A DNA stretch of 17,140 nucleotides from Candidatus Homeothermus arabinoxylanisolvens (GTDB lineage Bacteria > Bacteroidota > Bacteroidia > Bacteroidales > Muribaculaceae): NCBI GenBank assembly GCA_001689405.1, contig LUJO01000051.1, forward strand, positions 1-17,140, read 5' to 3'. Position 1 is the first letter of the stretch. Every line of letters starts with the position of its first letter. Positions 1 to 6,462 of the stretch are shown here, in pieces. The position numbers and the translations under genes were made by a program. The notes below the pieces were generated by a model that ran no database searches, was not told the DNA's origin, and saw only the letters and a list, made by a program, of their open reading frames with translations.

Positions 1-66
1 CATGCTGAATTTTCAGTAAACCCTAATTAGCATCTTTCAACTATTTTGTTAAATGTGATAATAATT

Positions 67-360
67 ATGATTAATGAAAAATTAGAAATATCACTAAACA
101 TTTTAACAGCATTTCTAGCATTACCGTTTAAGTTGATTTTGTCACCATTTTGGATAATAATCAAAACTATCGTAACAATATGGCAACCATATTTTTATAA
201 AAAAGGCATAGAACGTTGGGACAAAACATCTCAAAAATATAGAAGAAAAGGAATTCTTATAGATTATCCGCCCAGATATGGAACTTTATTGGGCATCGGT
301 CCATGGCAACAAACATGGAGGTTAATATGCCGTTTTATGGAAGAAGATATGGATGATTAA
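67..360 (+). CDS. Small hypothetical membrane protein
   Basis: Encodes about 97 residues; I do not recognise a family. The N-terminal half is strongly hydrophobic (about residues 8-40, roughly LNILTAFLALPF through IIIKTIVTIW), enough for one or two membrane passes. It is followed by a basic, aromatic tail (KKGIERWDK, KYRRKG) that would probably stay in the cytoplasm, and an acidic end (MEEDMDD). The frame is open from a TTG at 46, but the ATG at 67 is the more natural start; no Shine-Dalgarno is expected in this group. The gene is AT-rich and sits at the left edge of a patch of small unknown genes, several of them broken. It appears intact. No function is proposed. Confidence 0.5.
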   Translation: MINEKLEISLNILTAFLALPFKLILSPFWIIIKTIVTIWQPYFYKKGIERWDKTSQKYRRKGILIDYPPRYGTLLGIGPWQQTWRLICRFMEEDMDD

Positions 361-468
361 ATTATATAGAGTAATATATCAATTAATTCGATAAAAATTT
401 TCCACAATTAAGCAGATAACATGACGATAAGGCAATTTACAAAACTAAAAACTAAAACAACAAGACAA

Positions 469-884
469 ATGAAAACTAAAAATTACTTTTCACTCATACT
501 GCTACTCTTTGTAGTATGTGTAGGGTTCACATCATGCAGCGACGATGATAACGATGATCCCCAACTAGTGTTAGCCAAATTATCATAGGAGAATGAGACT
601 CTGAATTCCTCGGGAGAATGTCATATGATGAGGTCGAAGAACTTGACCTAAATGACAAAACTATATCCAAACATTATATGTATTTCACGTTCAACTCCAA
701 TGGAAGAGGCTACGACATTTACTATAATGGCGATCGCTCGGATTGGGATTGGGAAATCATAGAAGATGTACTTTATACCTCCGACGGTGACAAGTATGAA
801 ATAGTCAAATTCAACAAAAATGTGATATATCTCCTCAGACAAAACAGTTATGAGGCTGGCATAAAACTAGTCAAAAGAAAATAA
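469..884 (+). pseudogene. Broken surface-lipoprotein gene (one frameshift, one nonsense codon)
   Basis: The 5' part (469-588) encodes a clear type II signal peptide: MKTKNYFSLILLLFVVC, then a lipobox ending FTSC, then SDDDNDD. Such an acidic stretch after the cysteine is the kind of signal that sends Bacteroidetes lipoproteins to the cell surface. That frame stops at TAG 586. A second frame continues with SVSQIIIGE, TGA at 594-596, then DSEFLGRM, and from 618 an 88-residue tail rich in Tyr, Asp and Asn (YFTFNSNGRGYDIYYNG, DWDWEIIED) to a stop at 884. Adding one C in the run at 559-562 and reading 594-596 as Trp (TGG) gives one protein of about 139 residues. The tail resembles small lipocalin-like Bacteroidetes lipoproteins (inference). 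An in-frame ATG at 421 exists, but 469 starts the signal peptide. Either a decayed gene or sequencing errors. Confidence 0.7.
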
Positions 885-908
885 TAATATCCTACCCTTT
901 CGTCATGT

Positions 909-916
909 TATCTTTA
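909..916 (+). promoter_or_regulatory. Possible -7 element (TATCTTTA) before the 953 gene
   Basis: TATCTTTA is one base off the Bacteroidetes -7 consensus TAnnTTTG and lies 37 bases before the ATG at 953, after the broken lipoprotein gene ends. No TTTG is found at the expected -33 distance, so support is weak. Confidence 0.25.
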
Positions 917-952
917 AAATAAAACCAAATTGTAAATAAAACAATAATAGGA

Positions 953-1333
953 ATGATATTGTGTAGATATAGATATGACCCGGAATATGATGGGTTAAGT
1001 ACTACTCCATTATGGTTGAATGTGTTGGTTCTTAGTACTATACTATTCTGTATCTGGTGGAATAATAGCTATAGAATTGCAGAGTTCAAAAATAATAACA
1101 AAGATAATGGTATTAAAGCAGACATCAGTAGTATATTAAAATGCCTGATTTTAGATATAAAGGATAAACCTTTGTATATGACTGGATGTATTGCTATCAT
1201 TGTCATATATACATTAATCATGTTATATGATTGGGTATTTTATGCCATTTTGGGAGTGACAGCAATAGGATACATTGCATATGTAAGATATAATGCTGTA
1301 AAAGATAAGAATAAAGAAGAACAGAATAAATGA
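953..1333 (+). CDS. Hypothetical membrane protein with three predicted membrane segments
   Basis: Encodes 126 residues from an ATG at 953; no family recognised. Hydrophobic segments lie near residues 20-36 (LWLNVLVLSTILFCIWW), 77-93 (MTGCIAIIVIYTLIMLY) and 94-110 (WVFYAILGVTAIGYIAY). Between the first two is a polar stretch with Asn and Lys (KNNNKDNG), and the C-terminus is a charged tail (KDKNKEEQNK). The stop overlaps the next ATG (ATGA, 1330-1333), so the two genes are probably co-transcribed and translationally coupled. Codons are AT-rich, unlike the core genes after 5350, which fits an accessory origin. Function unknown. Confidence 0.5.
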   Translation: MILCRYRYDPEYDGLSTTPLWLNVLVLSTILFCIWWNNSYRIAEFKNNNKDNGIKADISSILKCLILDIKDKPLYMTGCIAIIVIYTLIMLYDWVFYAILGVTAIGYIAYVRYNAVKDKNKEEQNK

Positions 1334-1751
1334 CAATAAAAGATTTAAGAGACTCATTTATAAAAAGCCTCAATACCGGTGTTGCTCTCCTAAAGCAACT
1401 ATCAACTATTGAGAATTTTTATTTCAAATTTATATTAACGGTTATATCCATTACTCTTATAGTGATAGCTATAGAATTAGATGATAAGAATTTTTATGCA
1501 ACAGTTGATATAATACATGGTGATGTAAGAGTTGACGGAACCATGGATGTAACAGGAGAAATGAATACCTATGAACAGAACAATGTAATAGGACGACATT
1601 TCTAATCCTCAAAAAAGAAGCTATGAGCTATATAGAGTACTAGAAGAAAAAGCTAAAAATTCATGGACGTGAATATCTTGCTGAAGTAAAGATGTTTATT
1701 GACCTCTACACAGATAGACGACCGAAGTTTTTAGGAGAAAAAATTATTTAA
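1330..1751 (+). pseudogene. Single-pass membrane protein gene with two apparent +1 frameshifts
   Basis: The uninterrupted frame (1330-1605) gives 91 residues: a polar N-terminus, one membrane segment (about residues 32-49, FKFILTVISITLIVIAIE), and a polar outer part (DVRVDGTMDVTGEM). Two further protein-like stretches follow in shifted frames: DDISNPQKRSYELYRVL.. (1592-1669, stop TGA 1670) and EYLAEVKMFIDLYTDRRPKF.. (1671-1748, stop TAA 1749). Dropping one G near 1591 and one T at 1670 joins all three into one product of about 139 residues. I infer that the original gene ran to 1751. The alternative is that the 91-residue protein is the real product and the later matches are chance. It overlaps the upstream gene by four bases. 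Family unknown. Confidence 0.45.
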
Positions 1752-1759
1752 ATAAAAAC

Positions 1760-2060
1760 ATGATGGAACGGAGAAAAGTATTGCTATGTTTGGTTTTTCT
1801 GACCGTGGGGATTTGCCACGTGGCTTCGCCGATGGCAGATACATTTACAGAACATAGAGGATATCTACATGTACCGAACAGGCAATCGGGAGGACTATTA
1901 CGGCTTCCTAACCCATCCTTACGATAGTATGATGCATATATGTGAACAGCCTGTCTACGGTTTAGCCGCGACTGTCATCAGCCTCCTACTCTACGGACTT
2001 GGCAGATTGTTACGGTATTTGTACCGGTTAAGTATTATTGGTTTCCGTCGGGTTTTATGA
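1760..2060 (+). pseudogene. Possible frameshifted small secreted or membrane protein gene
   Basis: From ATG 1760 (second ATG at 1763) the frame encodes a good signal peptide: ERRK, then VLLCLVFLTVGICHVASP, then MADTFT. It soon turns into a low-quality sequence that stops at 1925. In the frame one base over, from about 1851, the sequence NIEDIYMYRTGNREDYYGFL runs on to a hydrophobic segment (YGLAATVISLLLYGLG) and a basic end (RLLRYLYRL), stopping at 2060. Dropping the G at 1850 joins the two into about 99 residues. The last 26 bases overlap the 3' end of the convergent ORF6N gene. Only composition and reading-frame continuity support this; no family is recognised. Confidence 0.35.
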
Positions 2061-2622
2061 AACCGACCGGACGACGAGGTCTGACAGTCGTTTTCGCTTG
2101 AAGTTCAGCAAGAGAGGAGTTGATGGCCTCAATCTGTGCGCGGGTATCCTCGTTTATGTCGTTGTAGTCGGCAAATATCTCCTCCAAGTCATGCTTCAAC
2201 TCCGCGAAGTTATGCTCAAGAGTAGCCAGCCGCTTAATTGGCGAGTTCTCCGCTATCATCTGACGCACAGCGACAAAGGCGCGCATGATGTTTATGTTAA
2301 CTTGAATGGCAATGTCACTATTCAATAGTCCGGACAGCATAGCAAGTCCTTGCTCGGTAAATGCATATGGAAGTTTTCGAGTACCTCCCCAATTTGATGT
2401 TCCATTTTGGAATATCAAGTTGCTCTTTAATGTATCGAACTCCAACTGCGATAATTGAAACATAAAATCTTCCGGAAACCGTTTTATATTCCTTTTTACC
2501 GATTTATTAAGATTGGATGTCGTAACTCCATACAATTCGGCAAGGTCGCGATCAAGCATGACGCGCTGTCCTCTTATCTCGTAGATCTTGTTTTGTATCG
2601 GTTGTAAGTTATTTATTTCCAT
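2035..2622 (-). CDS. ORF6N-domain DNA-binding protein
   Basis: Encodes 195 residues. The first 95 or so match the ORF6N domain, a phage-derived, KilA-N-related DNA-binding module: IYEIRGQRVMLDRDLAELYG at residues 13-31, then VTTSNLNKSVKRN.KRFPEDF, and YAFTEQGLAMLSG at residues 86-98. Residues 128-176 are rich in Leu, Glu and Ala and probably form a coiled coil for oligomerisation. The tail is short and basic (RPRRP). Such genes are widespread in Bacteroidetes genomes and their mobile elements and are often annotated as antirepressor-like; the target is unknown. It starts at an ATG (2622), has its own promoter, and faces away from the ADP-ribosylglycohydrolase gene. It looks intact. Confidence 0.9.
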   Translation of the reverse strand: MEINNLQPIQNKIYEIRGQRVMLDRDLAELYGVTTSNLNKSVKRNIKRFPEDFMFQLSQLEFDTLKSNLIFQNGTSNWGGTRKLPYAFTEQGLAMLSGLLNSDIAIQVNINIMRAFVAVRQMIAENSPIKRLATLEHNFAELKHDLEEIFADYNDINEDTRAQIEAINSSLAELQAKTTVRPRRPVGFIKPDGNQ

Positions 2623-2657
2623 GGTATCATACAGTTATTACTAATTAAAGAATGTCG

Positions 2658-2690
2658 CAAATATAACAAGAACATTTGATAAAACACAAA
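2658..2690 (-). promoter_or_regulatory. Bacteroidetes-type promoter for the ORF6N gene
   Basis: On the minus strand, TTTG (2690-2687) is followed after 21 bases by TATATTTG (2665-2658). This fits the -33 TTTG / -7 TAnnTTTG pattern. Transcription would start near 2650 and leave a leader of about 30 bases before the ATG at 2622. Confidence 0.6.
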
Positions 2691-2720
2691 TAACGACAAA
2701 CTTATGTAACAAATAAATAT

Positions 2721-2728
2721 TATATTTG
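2721..2728 (+). promoter_or_regulatory. -7 element (TATATTTG) before the ADP-ribosylglycohydrolase gene
   Basis: This is an exact match to TAnnTTTG, 80 bases before the ATG at 2808. No TTTG lies at the right distance upstream, so the promoter is either weak or dependent on an activator. It lies back-to-back with the ORF6N promoter in the same AT-rich spacer. Confidence 0.45.
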
Positions 2729-2807
2729 CATTTATATCAGTATTGGCAATAATTAATTGCCGGTGAGAACCGCATTAATATTTAGTGAACCAAGAATAGA
2801 GAGGTTT

Positions 2808-3746
2808 ATGGAAAAAGAGATATTACGCGACAGGATGCTGGGTTGTCTGTACGGACAGGCTGTAGGCGATGCGCTCGGACTGGGCACGGAGTTTTTGAGC
2901 AAAGATGAGATCAGTAAGTATTATCCGCAAGGATTAAGCCGTTATGAACAGTTCATTCAGGACAGACACAGGAGTAAAAGCATAAAGGGCGCTTGGACCG
3001 ATGACACCGATATGATGCTGTGCATTCTTGACGGCTTCGAAGAGAGGAAATTTAATATCCGCAAGATAGCGCAAAATTTCAAGGACTGGTTCAAGACCGA
3101 TCCTGTCGACATAGGGCTGCATACGTACAATGTACTTTCATATAGCGATTATGTTGATAATCCTTTTTTTGTAGCGGAGGTCCAATGGAAGCTGAACCGG
3201 TGTCGTAGCGCGGCCAACGGAGGCATTATGCGTACGTCGGTCGTAGGTCTGCCAAAGGATATAACCGACAAGGATATTGAAGACATATGTCGCCTGACCC
3301 ATCCCGACAAACGGTGCATAGGCTCGTGCGTCATAGCATCACGTATAATCAATGCTCTTGTATGGGAGCGGCGCAACATGTCGGTCGAGGAGATAAAGGA
3401 AATAGCGCAAAAATATGATGACCGCATCGCGGAGTGGATCGATCTGGCCTACACCGGCGACATCAGGCTGTTGAATCTTGAAGACAGCGCTACTATGGGC
3501 TATACATTGAGGACTCTCGGCGCTGCATTGTGGGCATACTTTCATGCCGCTGATTTTGAAAGCGGATTGCTTGCCGTAGTTAACGAAGGCGGCGATGCCG
3601 ACACCAATGCGGCGATAGCCTGTGCCATACTCGGCGCAAAGTTCGGTTACTCATCGATACCGGCATACTACATCAACAATATGCATAACAATGTTGTATA
3701 TAAGAAACGGGTCGAGCGGTTCATCGACATGGTATTAAATGAATAA
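2808..3746 (+). CDS. ADP-ribosylglycohydrolase (DraG family)
   Basis: A 312-residue member of the ADP-ribosyl-hydrolase (DraG/ARH) family. These enzymes cleave ADP-ribose from modified proteins or related small molecules using two divalent metal ions. The metal-site motifs are all present: GDALG at 20-24, WTDDTD at 63-68, NGGIMR at 137-142 and GGDADTNAA at 261-269. The length is normal for the family and nothing is missing. The frame is open from a TTG at 2757, but the ATG at 2808 puts the usual short lead before LRDRMLGCLYGQAVGD, so I chose it. The Crp/Fnr-type regulator starts 5 bases after the stop, so the two are probably one operon. The substrate cannot be told from sequence: reversal of regulatory ADP-ribosylation, immunity to an ADP-ribosylating toxin, and nucleotide salvage are all possible. 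Confidence 0.9.
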   Translation: MEKEILRDRMLGCLYGQAVGDALGLGTEFLSKDEISKYYPQGLSRYEQFIQDRHRSKSIKGAWTDDTDMMLCILDGFEERKFNIRKIAQNFKDWFKTDPVDIGLHTYNVLSYSDYVDNPFFVAEVQWKLNRCRSAANGGIMRTSVVGLPKDITDKDIEDICRLTHPDKRCIGSCVIASRIINALVWERRNMSVEEIKEIAQKYDDRIAEWIDLAYTGDIRLLNLEDSATMGYTLRTLGAALWAYFHAADFESGLLAVVNEGGDADTNAAIACAILGAKFGYSSIPAYYINNMHNNVVYKKRVERFIDMVLNE

Positions 3747-3751
3747 AACAT

Positions 3752-4324
3752 ATGGCACAGTTTAATTCATTTTACGATATACTTGACTTTTCCCTGCTTC
3801 AAAAATTTTGCATGGAGCATGGGAAAGAAAAAGTATATGCCAAAGGTGAATGCTTTGTACGCGAAGGAGAGATATGCCGAAATTTCGGCTTCGTGATGTC
3901 AGGATATTTTAAATATTGCAGCCTCCGCAGCAACGGAGAAGAGGCCATAGGCGGATTTGCTTTCAAGAATGAAGCGATAGTCGACCTGTACAATTCATTC
4001 ATATTCGGCAAACCGTCCATTGTTTCCATATCGGCAGGATGCCAGAGTGTGGTAACAGAAGTGACAATACCTGAAATGAAACAGTTTATAGACACACATT
4101 ACCCTACCTTTCTGAATGATACCACATCAGCCTTATTCAGCGAGCTGTATATGCGTTATTTTAACATATTGAAGAAAACGCCGACCGAACGTTACGCTGA
4201 GTTACTTGACAAACACCCGCAGCTGTTCAACATTGTACCGCTACGTGAGATAGCTTCATATCTACAGATAACCCCGGTATATCTTAGCCGTATACGCAAA
4301 CGTATTCAGGATAAAGAGCAATAG
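3752..4324 (+). CDS. Crp/Fnr-family transcriptional regulator
   Basis: A 190-residue Crp/Fnr-type regulator. Residues of about 20-110 form the cyclic-nucleotide-binding-like beta-barrel (VYAKGECFVREGE..CRNFGFVMSG, residues 28-51). A dimerisation helix follows at about 115-150. The C-terminal helix-turn-helix covers 163-184 (PLREIASYLQITPVYLSRIR). I do not see the Arg/Glu signature that binds cAMP in classical CRP, nor a cysteine cluster as in FNR, so the effector is unknown; this is usual for the many Bacteroidetes paralogues. It starts 5 bases after the ADP-ribosylglycohydrolase gene and probably shares its transcript. It may control the pair and other genes (inference). Confidence 0.88.
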   Translation: MAQFNSFYDILDFSLLQKFCMEHGKEKVYAKGECFVREGEICRNFGFVMSGYFKYCSLRSNGEEAIGGFAFKNEAIVDLYNSFIFGKPSIVSISAGCQSVVTEVTIPEMKQFIDTHYPTFLNDTTSALFSELYMRYFNILKKTPTERYAELLDKHPQLFNIVPLREIASYLQITPVYLSRIRKRIQDKEQ

Positions 4325-4356
4325 CTCCCCACCCCGACAGTACATGACGAAGCTGT

Positions 4357-4386
4357 TTTGATTCATGGATGTAATTACTATCTTTG
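4357..4386 (+). promoter_or_regulatory. Bacteroidetes-type promoter before the DUF6377 gene
   Basis: TTTG (4357-4360) and TATCTTTG (4379-4386) are separated by 18 bases, close to the -33/-7 consensus spacing. A start near 4393 leaves a leader of about 20 bases before the ATG at 4412. The promoter survives although the gene behind it is damaged. Confidence 0.55.
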
Positions 4387-4411
4387 TAACCGAAATCGAA
4401 ATTAACGGTTG

Positions 4412-5337
4412 ATGAAAGCATTTATACTATCATGCTGTTTGATTCTATTTAACGGAGTATGGATCTATGGCTCCGAAAATGGATCAGAGGAAATGTAAAA
4501 GAGAACAGAGCCACCACGACATTGGCGAAAATACTTCTGGAAATGGGCGAAATAAAAGATGCCGCGTTTTTCATAGCATTGGCGCGGGAAGACGCCGAAT
4601 ACTACAACTCCCCTATCCGGAAAATGGAAATCAACGGCATAAGCACACGCATAGACAACGAACTGCTGCTGCAGTCAGAAAAAAAGCGCCATGCCGTCAT
4701 ATCAATAACCATATGTATAATCGTGGCGCTGATGCTCTTTATAGCGCTCCTGAGCATACTCCATCACCGCAACGGCATATTGCGTAAAATGCATTTTGAG
4801 GCGGAAGAAAAAGGGCGTCTGCTTGACAAAGCCAATGCCAAACTGTCGGAGCTGAACAATGCGCTGCTGAAAGTAGACGAAATCAAACGGCGGTATATCG
4901 TACGATCGATATGTACCGACCATACGTTTGTCAACGAAGTGGAAGAAAAGACAAGGACTATCGAGCGTAAAATAGTGGCACGTCAGTACGATGACGCCAG
5001 AGACATGCTCAAGTCGTTGAACATCAAGAAAGAGCACCGTCGCATAGCCAATGAATTTGACTCCGGCTTCCTGTCATTGTTTCCTAACTTTCTTGACGAA
5101 TTCAACAGACTCTTTCCGCAAGACGCACCATACACCCTCACCGAGGACGGCTTCTTGCCAAATGAAGTAAGGATATATGCATTGCTAAGACTCGGAGTCG
5201 AAGACACGTCTCTTGTGTCAAAGTATCTGAACATCACACCAAACACCATATATGTCTACAAGACACGCGTCAAGGCCCGTACAATAGTGGCTAAAGACGA
5301 GTTCGAGCAAAGGGTCATGCAGATACCACAACCGTAG
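4412..5337 (+). pseudogene. DUF6377-family membrane regulator, internally deleted and out of frame
   Basis: From ATG 4412 the frame encodes a signal peptide (KAFILSCCLILFNGVWIYGS), then stops at 4496. In the next frame, from about 4489, the sequence resembles the last TPR of a DUF6377 protein (VKENRATTTLAKILLEMGEI). It continues with a transmembrane helix (SITICIIVALMLFIALLSIL, about 4705-4764), a coiled coil (KANAKLSELNNALLKVDEIK), and the DUF6377 C-terminus with LFPNFLDEFNRLFP and a helix-turn-helix-like end (NEVRIYALLRLGVED, NITPNTIYVYKTRVK). Family members are, from memory, about 500-550 residues with several TPRs between signal peptide and helix. Here that sensor part is largely gone and the join is out of frame. 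A start at 4459 could still make a 292-residue, membrane-anchored product without the sensor. It runs convergently into fcl, 12 bases away. Confidence 0.75.
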
Positions 5338-5349
5338 TCAGGACGGAAG

Positions 5350-6291
5350 TCAACGTTCGGCTCTTACAGGATTGTTCAGGAAGTCCTCATAAGCGAGGCG
5401 TATGCCATCGGCCAACTCAGTAGTATAGGTCCAGCCCAGACGGGTAGTCTTGCTGACATCGAGAAGTTTGCGCGGAGTGCCGTTTGGCTTGGTAGTGTCC
5501 CATACTATGCGCCCTGCATATCCTACGGTCTTGGCAACAAGTTCCGACAGCTCTTTTATCGATATCTCCTTGCCGGTACCGGCATTTACGGTCTCGTCAC
5601 CTGAATAATTGTTCATCAGAAACACGCAAAGGTTGGCAAGATCGTCGACATATAGAAATTCGCGAAGCGGCGAACCGTCGCCCCAGCATACCACCTCTTC
5701 GGCTTCCGCCTCTTTCGCTTCATGAAAGCGTCGTATAAGAGCGGGAAGCACATGGCTGTGTGTAGGATGATAGTTGTCGTTAGGGCCGTAAAGATTGGTA
5801 GGCATGACCGATATATAGTCGGTACCGTACTGGCGGTTAAGATACTCGCAGTATTTAAGACCGGAGATTTTTGCAAGGGCATAGGCCTCGTTGGTCTTTT
5901 CAAGCGCGGAGGTCAACAGACAGTTTTCCGGCATAGGTTGCGGCGCCATACGCGGATATATGCATGACGAACCGAGAAACTCCAGTTTTTTGCATCCGTT
6001 GCGCCAAGCGGCGTTTATCACGTTCATCTCCAGCATCATGTTGTCATACATGAAGTCGGCAAGATGATTGGCGTTGGCCTCGATGCCACCTACCTTGGCT
6101 GCGGCAAGAATCACATACTCCGGCTTCTCCTGCGCGAAGAAGTCCTTGACCGCCTGCTGATTGATAAGGTCAAGTTCACTATGGGTACGGGTAATGATAT
6201 TTGTATAACCTTGCCGCTTCAGCTCCCTTACTATAGCGGAACCCACCATACCGCGGTGACCGGCGACATAGATTTTTGAATTCTGTTCCAT
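5350..6291 (-). CDS. fcl: GDP-L-fucose synthase
   Basis: Encodes 313 residues, the normal length. It is an NADP-dependent epimerase-reductase that turns GDP-4-keto-6-deoxymannose, the product of Gmd, into GDP-L-fucose, the donor for fucosylated capsule and surface glycans. Visible features: the Rossmann motif GHRGMVG at 11-17; the catalytic Ser-Tyr-Lys set (GSSC with Ser108 or Ser109, Tyr137, Lys141); Cys110; and His180 in NYHPTHSH, which fit the E. coli catalytic Cys109/His179 shifted by one. All are present, so it should be active. The partner gmd lies upstream on the same strand after a 171-base gap holding an inverted repeat. The gene may be read through from the long operon or have its own unrecognised promoter. 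Confidence 0.96.
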   Translation of the reverse strand: MEQNSKIYVAGHRGMVGSAIVRELKRQGYTNIITRTHSELDLINQQAVKDFFAQEKPEYVILAAAKVGGIEANANHLADFMYDNMMLEMNVINAAWRNGCKKLEFLGSSCIYPRMAPQPMPENCLLTSALEKTNEAYALAKISGLKYCEYLNRQYGTDYISVMPTNLYGPNDNYHPTHSHVLPALIRRFHEAKEAEAEEVVCWGDGSPLREFLYVDDLANLCVFLMNNYSGDETVNAGTGKEISIKELSELVAKTVGYAGRIVWDTTKPNGTPRKLLDVSKTTRLGWTYTTELADGIRLAYEDFLNNPVRAER

Positions 6292-6317
6292 AATTCAAAA
6301 AAAGCTATATGTTTAAA

Positions 6318-6426
6318 GTATGATGTATTAAGTTTTTGATTATACTCAAACGATTTATTGGCTGAGGCTTTTGTACAAATCAAGCATTACGTTCATTAAA
6401 ATCAAAACAGACTTAATACATGATAC
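6318..6426. repeat. Imperfect inverted repeat in the gmd-fcl gap
   Basis: The left arm GTATGATGTATTAAG (6318-6332) and right arm CTTAATACATGATAC (6412-6426) are complementary at 14 of 15 positions. Looser pairing extends inward (TTTTTGAT against ATCAAAACAG). About 79 bases lie between the arms. It fills most of the only sizeable gap in the minus-strand gene run. It could be an mRNA structure controlling fcl, a processing or attenuation site, or the ends of a small non-coding insertion (MITE-like). No T-run follows as in a classical terminator. Confidence 0.5.
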
Positions 6427-6462
6427 CTAAAATATTCATCCTTTGAAACAGGCGTTTGACGT

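Noticed and set aside
2013..2026. CGGTA/TACCG hairpin near the 3' end of the ORF6N gene
   Set aside because: Only five base pairs, with no T-run in either direction; not a convincing terminator.
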